From positions 1 through 64,000 of the forward strand of contig JAKAUQ010000027.1 in the NCBI GenBank assembly GCA_021827705.1: DNA of 64,000 nt. The letters are read 5' to 3'. Shown one piece after another: positions 52,405-60,937 of the stretch. This stretch comes from Actinomycetes bacterium (GTDB lineage: Bacteria > Actinomycetota > Acidimicrobiia > Acidimicrobiales > RAAP-2). The notes beneath the pieces were generated by a model. The model had not been told where the DNA came from and searched no databases. It worked only from the letters and a program-made list of their open reading frames with translations. A program made the position numbers and the translations under genes. The stretch's first letter is position 1. Every line of letters begins with the position of its first letter.

Positions 52405-53252
52405 GCGCCCACCGTGTGCCAGACGGTCGTCGTGTCCACGAAGGCCCGCAGGCGGCGCAGGCCGCCCTCGGGGGTCGCGGGGGGACCGGCGTGGAGCACC
52501 CGCGTGAGGGAGTCGGCGGCCAGGGCGGCCAGGGCGGCGGGGTCGGACGCCCCGGTGAGGTCCAGGCCGTCGACGGCCTCGTGGGCCGCCAGCACCGGGC
52601 CCAGCTCGTCGAGGTGGCCCGTCAGGACGTTGACCAGCCCGGCCGGCAGGTCCGCGGTCGCCGACATCTCGCCCAGCAGCACGGCCGGCACCGGCCGGCG
52701 CTGGCTGGCCAGCACGACCACGGCGTTGCCCGTGACCAGCGGGGCCACCAGGGCGTCGATCAGGCCCTCGAAGGACGAGTCGGCCGGCGCGATGACCCCG
52801 ACCACGCCCACGGGCACCGGGACCGAGAAGTTGAAGTAGGGTCCCGCCACGTCATTGGCGCCACCCAGGACCTGGCCGACCTTGTCGGCCCAGCCCGCGT
52901 ACCAGACCAGACGGTCGACCCCGCGCGCGACGCTGGCCCGCGCCGCGGCCTCGTCGAGGCCCTCGGCCTGGGCCACGTGGTCCCCGAGTTCGGCCGCGCG
53001 CGCCTCGGCCATCTCGGCCAGGCGGTAGAGCACCTGGCCCCGCAGCAGGGCGCTGTGGGCCACCCAGGCCGGCTGGGCGCCCTGGGCGGCGCGCACCGCG
53101 TCGCGCACGTCCTTGCGCGACGCGCGGGCCGCGTTGGCCAGGAACGTCCCGTCGGCGCCGGCCACCGCGTAGGCGCGACCGGACTCGGAGCGCACGAAGG
53201 CCCCGCCGATGACCAGCTTGTAGGTCTTGCGCACGTCGAGCCGCTCAGACAT
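52401..53252 (-). CDS. Aldehyde-dehydrogenase-like protein without a catalytic half
   Basis: 283 residues, about 60% of a normal ALDH. Similarity to the N-terminal and NAD-binding parts is clear (VRKTYKLVIGGAFVRSESGR, VVGVIAPADSSFEGLIDALV, DLPAGLVNVLTGHLDELG, LDLTGASDPAALAALAADSL). The catalytic glutamate and cysteine and the C-terminal domain are absent. The end RRLRAFVDTTTVWHTVGA looks purposeful rather than a broken frame. It overlaps the full-length ALDH gene by 8 bases and is coupled to punA. A non-catalytic partner of the full-length enzyme is likely. I recall similar short ALDH partners near deoC in other actinobacteria, but this was not checked. Confidence 0.75.
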   Translation of the reverse strand: MSERLDVRKTYKLVIGGAFVRSESGRAYAVAGADGTFLANAARASRKDVRDAVRAAQGAQPAWVAHSALLRGQVLYRLAEMAEARAAELGDHVAQAEGLDEAAARASVARGVDRLVWYAGWADKVGQVLGGANDVAGPYFNFSVPVPVGVVGVIAPADSSFEGLIDALVAPLVTGNAVVVLASQRRPVPAVLLGEMSATADLPAGLVNVLTGHLDELGPVLAAHEAVDGLDLTGASDPAALAALAADSLTRVLHAGPPATPEGGLRRLRAFVDTTTVWHTVGA

Positions 53253-54732
53253 CGAGGTAGGCCTCCAGCCCGTGGCGGCCGCCCTCGCGGCCGAATCCCG
53301 ACTCGCGCACCCCGCCAAAGGGGCTGGCCGGGTCGAAGCGGTTGTAGGCGTTGGCCCACACCACGCCGGCGCGCAGGCGCTGGGCCACCCACAGGGTGCG
53401 ACTGCCCTTCTCGCTCCAAACGCCGCAGGCGAGTCCGTAGGTCGTGTCGTTGGCCTTGGCCACGGCCTCCTCGGGCGTGCGGAACGTCATCACCGCCAGC
53501 ACCGGACCGAAGATCTCCTCGCGCGCGATCCGGTGGGCCGGGGCCACGTCGGTGAAGACGGTGGGCGCGAACCAGTAGCCCGCCGCGGGCAGCGGGCACG
53601 CGCTGGTGTAGCGGGTCGCGCCCTCGGCCTCGCCGGCCGCGACCAGCTCCCCGATGCGGGCCAACTGGGCCGCCGAGTTGATGGCCCCCACGTCGGTGTT
53701 CTTGTCCAGGGGGTCGCCCACGCGCAGCTGGTCGACGCGCCGGCGCAGGCGGCGCAGCACCTCGTCGGCGACGCCCTCGTGGACGAGCAGGCGCGAGCCC
53801 GCGCAGCACACGTGGCCCTGGTTGAAGAAGATGCCGTCGATGATGCCCTCGATGGCCTCGTCGAGGGGGGCGTCGTCAAAGACGATGTTCGCGCCCTTGC
53901 CGCCGAGCTCCAGGGTCAGGGGGAGGCCCCGAGCAGCCAGACGTCGCTGGATCTGGCGACCGACCTCGGTCGAGCCGGTGAAGGCCAGCTTGTCGATGCC
54001 CGGGTGGTCCACCAGGTCGGCGCCAGTGGCCCCGTCGCCCGTGACGATGTTGACCACCCCCGCCGGCAGCTCGGCCTGCTCCAGGATGTCGGCCAGGGCC
54101 AGCGCGCTGAGCGGCGTCGTCTCGGCTGGCTTGAGCACGCAGGTGTTGCCCGCGGCCAGGGCCGGGGCCAGCTTCCAGGCCGCCATCAGCAGCGGGAAGT
54201 TCCACGGGATGATCTGGCCGGCCACCCCGCGCGGCCGCGGGTCGGGCCCGAAGCCGGCGAAGGCCAGCTTGTCGGCCCATCCGGCGTAGTAGAAGAAGTG
54301 GCCCGCGGCCAGCGGGATGTCCACGTCACGCGTCTCACGGATCGGCTTGCCGTTGTCCAGGGTCTCCAGCACCGCCAGCTCGCGCTGGCGCTCCTGGATG
54401 ATCCGCGAGATGCGGAAGAGGTACTTGGCCCGCTCGGCTCCCGGCAGCGCCGACCAGGCGGGCAGGGCACGGCGCGCCGCCTGGACGGCCGCGTCGACGT
54501 CGGCGGCGCTGGCCCGGGCCACGCGGGCCAGGGGCGCGGCGGTCGCCGGGTTGAGGGTCGCGAACGACTCGTGGCGCTCGGGGTCCGTGAAGTGCCCGTC
54601 GATGTAGAGCCCGTAGGCGTCGGCGATCGAGACGATGGCGGCGGACTCGGGAGCCGGTGCGTAGTCGAGATCCCCCAGACGCGAGACCCGCCCGGTGCTC
54701 GCCAGCCCCTGGCCGCCCGGCTCACTCGACAC
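53245..54732 (-). CDS. Aldehyde dehydrogenase (full length)
   Basis: 495 residues from GTG 54732, 11 bases inside the deoC end. All catalytic features are present: GQIIPWNFPLLMAAWKLAPA, KLAFTGSTEVGRQIQRRL, LTLELGGKGANIVFDD (catalytic Glu) and FFNQGHVCCAGSRLLVHEG (catalytic Cys). NAD(P)-dependent oxidation of an aldehyde to the acid is expected. Its position after deoC suggests it removes acetaldehyde released from deoxyribose 5-phosphate. Chain-length specificity cannot be read. The gene overlaps the downstream truncated paralogue by 8 bases. Confidence 0.92.
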   Translation of the reverse strand: MSSEPGGQGLASTGRVSRLGDLDYAPAPESAAIVSIADAYGLYIDGHFTDPERHESFATLNPATAAPLARVARASAADVDAAVQAARRALPAWSALPGAERAKYLFRISRIIQERQRELAVLETLDNGKPIRETRDVDIPLAAGHFFYYAGWADKLAFAGFGPDPRPRGVAGQIIPWNFPLLMAAWKLAPALAAGNTCVLKPAETTPLSALALADILEQAELPAGVVNIVTGDGATGADLVDHPGIDKLAFTGSTEVGRQIQRRLAARGLPLTLELGGKGANIVFDDAPLDEAIEGIIDGIFFNQGHVCCAGSRLLVHEGVADEVLRRLRRRVDQLRVGDPLDKNTDVGAINSAAQLARIGELVAAGEAEGATRYTSACPLPAAGYWFAPTVFTDVAPAHRIAREEIFGPVLAVMTFRTPEEAVAKANDTTYGLACGVWSEKGSRTLWVAQRLRAGVVWANAYNRFDPASPFGGVRESGFGREGGRHGLEAYLDV

Positions 54733-55702
54733 TGACGTGCTCCCGCCGGGCGTAGGCGCCGGTGCGCTGGCTGCGGCGCTGGAGGAGGAGGTCGGTGAGC
54801 AGCGAGGAGGCCCCGAAGCGCAGGGTCCCCGGCTCCAGCCACGTCGAGCCCGCCGTCTCACTGGCCAGCACCAGGTAGCGCAGCGCCTCCTTGGCGCTGC
54901 GGATCCCGCCCGCGAGCTTGACCCCCACCACCTGGCCCGTCGACTCGGCGAAGTCGCGCACGGCCTCGAGCATCACCAGGGCCACCGGCGGCGTCGCCGA
55001 GACCGCCACCTTGCCGGTGGAGGTCTTGATGAAGTCGGCGCCGGCCAGCATGGCCAGCCAGCTGGCCCGCCGCACGTTGTCGTAGGTCCCCAGCTCGCCG
55101 GTCTCCAAGATGACCTTGAGCGCGGCGGGGCCGCAGGCCTCCTTGACGGCCACGATCTCCTCGAACACCTGGCCGAGCCGCCCCGACAGGAAGGCTCCCC
55201 GGTCGATCACCATGTCGATCTCGTCGGCCCCGGCGGCCCGCGCCTCGGCGACGTCGGCCAGCTTGACGGGCAGCGACGCGCGTCCCGCCGGGAAGGCGGT
55301 GGCCACCGAGGCGACCCGCACCGCGCTGCCCGCCAGGTGCGCCCGCGCCGTCGCCACCAGGTCCGGGTACACGCACAGCGCCGCGACCGGCGGGCACGTG
55401 GGGTCCTCGGCGTCGGGGCGGCGGGCCTTGGCGCACAGCGCGGCCACGTGCCCGGGCGTGTCGGCCCCCTCGAGCGTCGTCAGGTCGACCATGGCGATGG
55501 CCAGGTCGAGCGCGCGACGCTTGGTCTCGCGCTTCAAGGAGCGCGTGGCGAGCTTGGCCGCCCGCGCCGCCACACCCACGGCGTCAACGCCCGAGAGCCC
55601 CGCCAGCACCGTGCGCAACTGGGCCTCCGAGGCGACCTGCGGCACCCGTGACCCACTGGGGATCTCCACCACCGCCGTCCCGGGTCCCGACGCCGCGATC
55701 AC
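54722..55702 (-). CDS. deoC: Deoxyribose-phosphate aldolase
   Basis: 326 residues, longer than the common 220-260 because of about 70 extra N-terminal residues. It cleaves deoxyribose 5-phosphate to acetaldehyde and glyceraldehyde 3-phosphate. Motifs: ALCVYPDLVATARAHL, FPAGRASLPVKLADVAEARA, GADEIDMVIDRGAFLSGRL, the Schiff-base lysine in AGADFIKTSTGKVAVSAT and VGVKLAGGIRSAKEAL. TAGCGT ends 6 nt before GTG 55702, so it is probably leaderless. It is the first gene of the operon deoC-ALDH-ALDH-punA-mutase. Confidence 0.94.
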   Translation of the reverse strand: MIAASGPGTAVVEIPSGSRVPQVASEAQLRTVLAGLSGVDAVGVAARAAKLATRSLKRETKRRALDLAIAMVDLTTLEGADTPGHVAALCAKARRPDAEDPTCPPVAALCVYPDLVATARAHLAGSAVRVASVATAFPAGRASLPVKLADVAEARAAGADEIDMVIDRGAFLSGRLGQVFEEIVAVKEACGPAALKVILETGELGTYDNVRRASWLAMLAGADFIKTSTGKVAVSATPPVALVMLEAVRDFAESTGQVVGVKLAGGIRSAKEALRYLVLASETAGSTWLEPGTLRFGASSLLTDLLLQRRSQRTGAYARREHVSVE

Positions 55703-55708
55703 CTCGTC

Positions 55709-55714
55709 ACGCTA
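55709..55714 (-). promoter_or_regulatory. Candidate -10 hexamer of the deoC operon
   Basis: On the minus strand TAGCGT ends 6 nt before GTG 55702. It is the likely promoter of the five-gene pentose-degrading operon. Confidence 0.45.
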
Positions 55715-55734
55715 GCAAGGAGCCCGACGCGCCG

Positions 55735-56295
55735 TCAGGGGTAGCCGGGCAGCTCACCGGCGGCCCGCCGCTCGCCCAGCGTGGGGGCCGCGGCGTCCTT
55801 GGGGCTGAGCACCGGCTCGCCGTCCAGGTCCCAGGGGATCGCCAGCGCCGGGTCAAAGGGGCTGATCTCCAACTCGACGGGGGCGTTGTAGGGCGACGAG
55901 AGCAAGTAGACCAGCGTCGCGCTCGCGGAGCGGACGACGAACCCGTGGGCCACCCCGGGGGGCAGGTAGACGGCGCGTCCCGCCGCGGCCTCGAGGCGGA
56001 CCACGTCGACGGCCCCGAAGCTGGGCGACCCCTCACGGATGTCGACGATCACGTCGTCGACGGTGCCGGCCGCGCACGTCACCAGCTTGGCCTGGCCCTC
56101 ACGGGCCAGCGAGTAGTGCAGGCCGCGTACGACGTTGTGCTCCGACACCGACAGGTTGGCCTGGGCCACCCGGAAGGCCGCCGCGCGAGACAGGGCGTCG
56201 GCGCGGAACCACTCCCGGAAGAGTCCGCGCTCGTCGCCAAAGACGGGCGACTCCAGCACGACCAGGTCGGCGACGCTGCGCTCCTCGGCCCTCAC
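55735..56295 (-). CDS. rfbC: dTDP-4-dehydrorhamnose 3,5-epimerase (RfbC/RmlC)
   Basis: 186 residues. GTG 56295 overlaps the rfbB stop by 4 bases. It epimerises dTDP-4-keto-6-deoxyglucose on the way to dTDP-rhamnose. Motifs: ESPVFGDERGLFREWF, QANLSVSEHNVVRGLHYS, AAGTVDDVIVDIREGSPSFG, AVYLPPGVAHGFVV and LLSSPYN. The catalytic His (GLHYS) is present. The sequence LHYSLAREGQAKLV differs from the usual LHYQ but is a known variant. The gene is in the order rfbB-rfbC on the minus strand. Confidence 0.9.
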   Translation of the reverse strand: MRAEERSVADLVVLESPVFGDERGLFREWFRADALSRAAAFRVAQANLSVSEHNVVRGLHYSLAREGQAKLVTCAAGTVDDVIVDIREGSPSFGAVDVVRLEAAAGRAVYLPPGVAHGFVVRSASATLVYLLSSPYNAPVELEISPFDPALAIPWDLDGEPVLSPKDAAAPTLGERRAAGELPGYP

Positions 56296-57266
56296 GGGGC
56301 GGCCTTCAGGGGGCGCCACCACGCCTCGTGGTCGTGGTACCAGGCGACCGTGGCCGCCAGGCCCTCGGCCAAGGAGACCTGGGGCGCATAGCCCAGCTCG
56401 TCGCGGATCTTGGACCAGTCCACCGAGTAGCGCCGGTCGTGACCGAGGCGATCGGTCACCGGGACGACCATCGACTCGTCGGCCCCGCACAGCGCCAGCA
56501 GGCGCGTGGTGAGCTCACGGTTGGTCAGCTCGGTGCCCCCACCGATGTTGTAGATCTCGCCGGGCCGTCCCCGCTCGAGCACGGCCAGCAGGCCGCGGCA
56601 GTGGTCGTCGACGTGGAGCCAGTCGCGCACGTTGCCCCCATCGCCGTAGAGGGGTACGGGCAGCCCGTCGGCCAGGTTGGTCACGAACAGCGGGATGACC
56701 TTCTCGGGGAACTGGCGGGGCCCGTAGTTGTTCGAGCAGCGCGTCACCATCACGGCGAGCCCGTAGGTCCGGTGGTACGCCAGGGCCACCAGGTCCGAGG
56801 CGGCCTTGGAGGACGAGTAGGGCGAGGAGGGCTCCAAGATGTGGTCCTCGCGCCACGATCCGTGCGGGATCGACCCGTAGACCTCGTCGGTCGAGACGTG
56901 GACGAAGCGGGCCACGCCGGCGCGGCGCGCCCCCTCGAGCAGCTGCTGGGTCCCCAGGACGTTGGTCTCGAAGAAGGGCGTGGCCGCGGCGATCGAGCGG
57001 TCCACGTGGCTCTCGGCGGCCAGGTGGACGACGGCGTGGGCCCCCCCGAGCGCCTCGTCGACGGCGGCCGGGTCGGTGATCGACCCGTGGATCAGGCGCG
57101 CGCGCGGGTCCGCCAGCACCGCCTCGAGGTTCTCGCGTCGGCCCGAGTAGGTCAGCGCATCGAGCACCACGACCTCGTCGTAGCCCAGCCGCTCGGCGTC
57201 GGCCAGCAGCATCTCGGTGAAGCGGGAGCCGATGAATCCGGCCGCGCCGGTGATGACAACGCGCAT
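56292..57266 (-). CDS. rfbB: dTDP-glucose 4,6-dehydratase (RfbB/RmlB)
   Basis: 324 residues from ATG 57266, preceded by AGGGAG; an upstream ATG 57278 would use that site as coding. It has [20 protein letters not shown] (NAD), [56 protein letters not shown] (catalytic YxxxK) and [18 protein letters not shown]. The enzyme makes dTDP-4-keto-6-deoxyglucose. It is divergent from rfbA, which supplies its substrate, through a 47-base region. The end overlaps rfbC by 4 bases. Confidence 0.94.
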   Translation of the reverse strand: MRVVITGAAGFIGSRFTEMLLADAERLGYDEVVVLDALTYSGRRENLEAVLADPRARLIHGSITDPAAVDEALGGAHAVVHLAAESHVDRSIAAATPFFETNVLGTQQLLEGARRAGVARFVHVSTDEVYGSIPHGSWREDHILEPSSPYSSSKAASDLVALAYHRTYGLAVMVTRCSNNYGPRQFPEKVIPLFVTNLADGLPVPLYGDGGNVRDWLHVDDHCRGLLAVLERGRPGEIYNIGGGTELTNRELTTRLLALCGADESMVVPVTDRLGHDRRYSVDWSKIRDELGYAPQVSLAEGLAATVAWYHDHEAWWRPLKAAP

Positions 57267-57299
57267 GGTCTCCCTCATCTGGGCTCGACGCGACGGCTT

Positions 57300-57307
57300 C
57301 TTATACT
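57300..57307. promoter_or_regulatory. Divergent -10 elements of rfbA and rfbB
   Basis: TATACT (57302-57307) ends 6 nt before GTG 57314 of rfbA, so that message should be leaderless. On the minus strand GTATAA or TATAAG (57306-57300) may serve rfbB with a short leader that holds AGGGAG. The two elements overlap, which would balance the pathway genes. Confidence 0.5.
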
Positions 57308-57313
57308 ACTGAG

Positions 57314-58096
57314 GTGAAGGGAATCATCCTGGCGGGCGGGAGCGGCACGCGCCTGTACCCGATCACCCGAGCGGTGTCCAAGCAGCTCCTGCCGATCTAC
57401 GACAAGCCGATGATCTACTACCCGCTCAGCACGCTGATGCTGGCCGGGCTGCGCGAGATCCTCCTGATCACCACGCCGCACGATCAAGACGCGTTCCGTC
57501 GCCTGTTCGGCGACGGCCGCCAGCTGGGCCTGGACCTGCACTACGTCGTCCAGCCCCAGCCCAACGGGCTGGCCGAGGCGCTCATCTTGGGCGAGGAGTT
57601 CCTGGCTGGGGACAAGTGCGCCCTGATCCTGGGCGACAACCTCTTCCACGGTCCGGGCCTGGGATCGCACCTGGCGGCCAACCGCGACATCGAGGGCGCC
57701 CTGATCTTCGCCTACCAGGTCTCGGACCCCTCGCGCTACGGCGTGGTCGAGTTCGACGACGCCGGCCGCGTGCTGTCCATCGAGGAGAAGCCCGCGCACC
57801 CCAAGAGCTCCTACGTGGTGCCGGGCATCTACTTCTACGACGAGCACGCCTCGCAGATGGCCCGGGCCCTCACGCCGAGCCCCCGGGGCGAGCTCGAGAT
57901 CACGGCGCTCAACTTGAGCTATCTCGAGCGCGGCGCGCTGCGCGTGGAGGTCCTGTCGCGGGCCACGACCTGGCTCGACACGGGTACCCACGAGTCGCTC
58001 TACGAGGCCAGCGGCCTGATCCGCACCCTGCAGCAGCGCACCGGCCTGCGCATCGGCGACGTCGACCAGATCGCGCGCGACCAGGGTTGGTGCTAG
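57314..58096 (+). CDS. rfbA: Glucose-1-phosphate thymidylyltransferase (RfbA/RmlA)
   Basis: 260 residues, slightly shorter than the common 290. It makes dTDP-glucose from dTTP and glucose 1-phosphate. Landmarks: [74 protein letters not shown] and [21 protein letters not shown] 57314 follows TATACT by 6 nt. No rfbD (4-dehydrorhamnose reductase) lies in the window, so the dTDP-rhamnose route is incomplete here. Rhamnose may go to surface polysaccharide. Confidence 0.95.
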   Translation: MKGIILAGGSGTRLYPITRAVSKQLLPIYDKPMIYYPLSTLMLAGLREILLITTPHDQDAFRRLFGDGRQLGLDLHYVVQPQPNGLAEALILGEEFLAGDKCALILGDNLFHGPGLGSHLAANRDIEGALIFAYQVSDPSRYGVVEFDDAGRVLSIEEKPAHPKSSYVVPGIYFYDEHASQMARALTPSPRGELEITALNLSYLERGALRVEVLSRATTWLDTGTHESLYEASGLIRTLQQRTGLRIGDVDQIARDQGWC

Positions 58097-58136
58097 GGCT
58101 CCGATGCCCTAGAGTTGGGCCAACCAAGGAGGCCTC

Positions 58137-58718
58137 ATGTCCACCGTCGCCGTGCCCACCCGTCGCGTCCTGGCCGACGTCGTCTCGCCGTCCCGCCTCG
58201 CCGACGCGGGACTGGTGGTCGCCGGAGCGACCCTGACCGGCCTGCTGGCCCAGGTCTCCATCCCCCTCGGCTTCACGCCCGTGCCCCTGACGGGGCAGAC
58301 CCTCGGCGTGATGCTGGCGGGCGCGGCCCTCGGCTGGCGCAGGGCGACGGCCGCCATGTCCCTCTACGTCGTCGCCGGCGTCCTGGGCGTCCCGTGGTTC
58401 GCCGGTCACGCCTCGGGCTTTCCGGCGGCGACCTTCGGCTACCTGCTCGGCTTCATCGTCGCGGGCGCCGTGCTGGGACGCCTGGCCGCGTCGGGCGCCG
58501 ATCGCACCGTGGGTCGCGCGATCGCGTCGATGGTGGCCGGCGAGGTGACGATCTTCGCCTTCGGCGTCACGTGGCTGGCCTTCGACCTGCACGTCTCGGC
58601 CGCCCAGGCGCTCGCCCTGGGGCTGGCGCCCTTCGTGGCGGGCGAGCTCATCAAGGCCGGCCTGTGCGGGATCGCCCTGCCGGCCACCTGGCGCCTGGTC
58701 GACCGGGCGCCGCGCTGA
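58137..58718 (+). CDS. bioY: Biotin transporter S-component BioY
   Basis: 193 residues with about six membrane segments. The family region QVSIPLGFTPVPLTGQTLGV is clear, as are AALGWRRATAAMSLYVVAGV, LGVPWFAGHASGFPAATFGY and GFIVAGAVLGRLA. BioY is the substrate-binding unit of an energy-coupling factor transporter. The ATPases and T-component are not adjacent; the energy module may be shared from elsewhere, or BioY may work alone, as reported for some species. An AAGGAGG site precedes ATG 58137. Its stop abuts that of the convergent hydratase gene. Confidence 0.9.
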   Translation: MSTVAVPTRRVLADVVSPSRLADAGLVVAGATLTGLLAQVSIPLGFTPVPLTGQTLGVMLAGAALGWRRATAAMSLYVVAGVLGVPWFAGHASGFPAATFGYLLGFIVAGAVLGRLAASGADRTVGRAIASMVAGEVTIFAFGVTWLAFDLHVSAAQALALGLAPFVAGELIKAGLCGIALPATWRLVDRAPR

Positions 58719-59387
58719 TCAGGGAGCCGGGGGGAACCCCAGCGTCGTGGTGACGTCGCGGAACACCACGCGCTTGTGGGCCGCGACCACGGCACGATCC
58801 TTGCCCGCCTGGGCCGCCGCGACCGCGACCGCCCGCTCGACCAGCCCGTCGGCGCTGGCCACCTCCTCGACGATGCCCGCAGCCATCGCGTCGGGGCCCG
58901 GGTAGCGCCGGCCCGTCAGCATCACCTCGAGCGCCGTCGCGCGCGGTAGGCGGTTCAGCACGATGGCGGCGAGCTTCTCGTCCAGGGGCAGGCCGATGTC
59001 GACCTCGTTCATGCACCAAAAGCCCCGGTCCTCGCGCATGACCCGGTAGTCGAGGGCGCAGCTGAGCAGCGCCCCGCCCGCGAAGGTGTGACCGTTCAGC
59101 GCGCCCACGGTGTAGGCGGGAAACAAGAGCAGGCGCGCGACCGCCCGGTGCAGCCCGGGCAGGACGCGAGCCAGTCCCGCCCAGTCGGTCCCGTAGCGCT
59201 CCAGGTCCAGCCCGTTGGAGAAGAACTTGCCCTCCCCGGTGAGCACCAGCGCCAGCGGGCCCGCAGTCGTCTCGAGCGCGTCGAGGATACCGTGCAGCTC
59301 GCCCAGGGAGTCCTCGTTGATGCGGTTCTCGCCGTCGCGCCAGCGCAGGAGCGCGACGGGCCCGTCGTGGTCCAGGTCGAAGATCAC
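58719..59387 (-). CDS. Enoyl-CoA hydratase/isomerase family protein
   Basis: 222 residues. The crotonase fold is clear in EGKFFSNGLDLERYGTDWAG and HTFAGGALLSCALDYRVMRE, with the oxyanion-hole residues, and in GFWCMNEVDIGLPLDEKLAA. The length is shorter than the usual 255-265, and the C-terminal part is reduced. A delta-enoyl isomerase (Eci2-like) reading is possible because FSNGLDL resembles that branch. GTG 59387 is a likely leaderless start (TAGTGT 6 nt upstream). It is convergent with bioY; the two stop codons together form TGATCA. Confidence 0.8.
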   Translation of the reverse strand: MIFDLDHDGPVALLRWRDGENRINEDSLGELHGILDALETTAGPLALVLTGEGKFFSNGLDLERYGTDWAGLARVLPGLHRAVARLLLFPAYTVGALNGHTFAGGALLSCALDYRVMREDRGFWCMNEVDIGLPLDEKLAAIVLNRLPRATALEVMLTGRRYPGPDAMAAGIVEEVASADGLVERAVAVAAAQAGKDRAVVAAHKRVVFRDVTTTLGFPPAP

Positions 59388-59393
59388 CCCCGA

Positions 59394-59399
59394 ACACTA
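59394..59399 (-). promoter_or_regulatory. Candidate -10 hexamer, leaderless enoyl-CoA hydratase gene
   Basis: TAGTGT on the minus strand ends 6 nt before GTG 59387. It lies 36 bases from the divergent pepP -10 hexamer. Confidence 0.4.
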
Positions 59400-59434
59400 C
59401 GTGGTGGGACAGCCGGAGCTCGGAGAGCCTCGGC

Positions 59435-59440
59435 TACATT
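59435..59440 (+). promoter_or_regulatory. Candidate -10 hexamer, leaderless pepP
   Basis: TACATT ends 6 nt before ATG 59447. No Shine-Dalgarno motif is seen. Confidence 0.45.
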
Positions 59441-59446
59441 GAGCCC

Positions 59447-60937
59447 ATGACCGACCTACCCGTGACCGAGCCCGACGTCTCGGCAGAGCACCCGCTGTCG
59501 GCGACCTGGGTCTGGGCCGGCCCGCACCGCCCGCCGGTGCCCCGCGCGCTGGTCGCGCAGATGACCAGCGGCTGGGGTGTGGCGGCCCCTACGAGCACCA
59601 CCTACCCGGCCGCCGCCGCCTGCGCCGAGCGCCGGCGCCGCCTCGGCGAGCGCTTGAGCGGCGCCACGCTGGTCGTCCCGACCGGGCCCTTGAAGGTGCG
59701 CGCCAACGACACCGACTACCGGTTCCGCCCCGGCACCGACTTCTTCTACCTCACCGGCTGCGACGAGCCCGACGCGGTCGTCGTGCTGGCGCCGGGAGCC
59801 GGTGACGTGCACGCGACCTTGTTCCTCCCCGAGCGCCGCGACCAGCGCTCCCACGAGTTCTTCACCGACAGCCGCTACGGCGAGCTGTGGGTCGGGCCGC
59901 GCCGCGGGGTTCGCGAGGCCGCCGCCTACTACGACATCGACACCGCGCCCCTCGAGGAGCTGCCCAAGCACCTGAGCGGCCTCCAGGGAACCCGACTGGC
60001 CGTGGTGCGGGGCCTCGACCCGGCCGTCGACGCCTTGGTGGCGCCCTCGGACACCGACGCGGTCCTGACCGCCGCGCTGAGCGAGCTGCGCCTGGTCAAG
60101 GATGCCTTCGAGCGCGCCCAGCTGGCCGCGTCCATCGCCGCCACGGTCGCCGGCTTCGCCGACGTGGTGCGCGCCCTGCCGACCGCCCAGGGCCACGGCG
60201 AGCGGGTGGTCGAGGGCGTCTTCAACCTGCGCGCCCGCGTCGCGGGCCGCGACGTCGGCTACGACACGATCGCCGCGGCCGGCGCGCACGCCTCCATCCT
60301 GCACTGGACGCGCAACGACGGACCGGTGCGCGCCGGGGACCTCCTGCTGCTCGACGCCGGCGTCGAGGGGGACCACCTCTACACCGCCGACGTCACGCGA
60401 ACCCTGCCGGTCTCCGGGACGTTCTCGCCCGCCCAGCGGCGCATCTACGAGATCGTCCTGGCCGCCCAGGAGGCCGGCATCGCCGCCGTGCGCCCCGGCG
60501 TGCCCTTCGCCGCCGCCCACGACGCGGCGACCGCCGTCCTCGTCGAGGGGCTGGTCGACCTCGGCCTGGTGCCCGACGCGGCCACCGCGCTGCGACGCGA
60601 CGTGCAGTCCTACCGGCGCTACACGCTGCACGGCACGAGCCACATGCTGGGCCTCGACGTCCACGACTGCGCCAACGCCCGCCAGGAGCTCTACCGCGGC
60701 GACCTGGCCGAGGGCTACGTGCTGACCGTGGAGCCGGGTCTCTACTTCCAGGCCCACGACCTCACCGTCCCCGAGGAGTACCGCGGGATCGGCGTGCGCA
60801 TCGAGGACGACATCTGGGTGGGGGCTGACGGCCCGGTCAACCTGTCGGCCGCGCTGCCGCGAACGGTCGAGGACGTGGAGGCGTGGATGCACGAGCTGTG
60901 GCGCGGCGGGACGACCAACCTGCTCCTCAGCCACTGA
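59447..60937 (+). CDS. pepP: Xaa-Pro aminopeptidase (M24B, aminopeptidase P)
   Basis: 496 residues, metallopeptidase that removes an N-terminal residue before proline. The N-terminal AMP_N domain (about 45-190; VRANDTDYRFRPGTDFFYLT) is followed by the pita-bread domain. Metal ligands: DLLLLDAGVEGDHLYTADVT (two Asp), TLHGTSHMLGLDVHD (His), VLTVEPGLYFQ (Glu) and GIGVRIEDDIWV (Glu). About 40 extra residues at the N-terminus (EHPLSATWVWAGPHRPPVPR) are common in actinobacterial PepP. The gene overlaps the convergent hydrolase by 11 bases. Confidence 0.92.
   Translation: MTDLPVTEPDVSAEHPLSATWVWAGPHRPPVPRALVAQMTSGWGVAAPTSTTYPAAAACAERRRRLGERLSGATLVVPTGPLKVRANDTDYRFRPGTDFFYLTGCDEPDAVVVLAPGAGDVHATLFLPERRDQRSHEFFTDSRYGELWVGPRRGVREAAAYYDIDTAPLEELPKHLSGLQGTRLAVVRGLDPAVDALVAPSDTDAVLTAALSELRLVKDAFERAQLAASIAATVAGFADVVRALPTAQGHGERVVEGVFNLRARVAGRDVGYDTIAAAGAHASILHWTRNDGPVRAGDLLLLDAGVEGDHLYTADVTRTLPVSGTFSPAQRRIYEIVLAAQEAGIAAVRPGVPFAAAHDAATAVLVEGLVDLGLVPDAATALRRDVQSYRRYTLHGTSHMLGLDVHDCANARQELYRGDLAEGYVLTVEPGLYFQAHDLTVPEEYRGIGVRIEDDIWVGADGPVNLSAALPRTVEDVEAWMHELWRGGTTNLLLSH

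Noticed and set aside
52401-53252. Truncated ALDH as a pseudogene
   Set aside because: No frameshift or internal stop is seen, coupling to punA is intact and the C-terminus looks purposeful, so a functional short protein is preferred.
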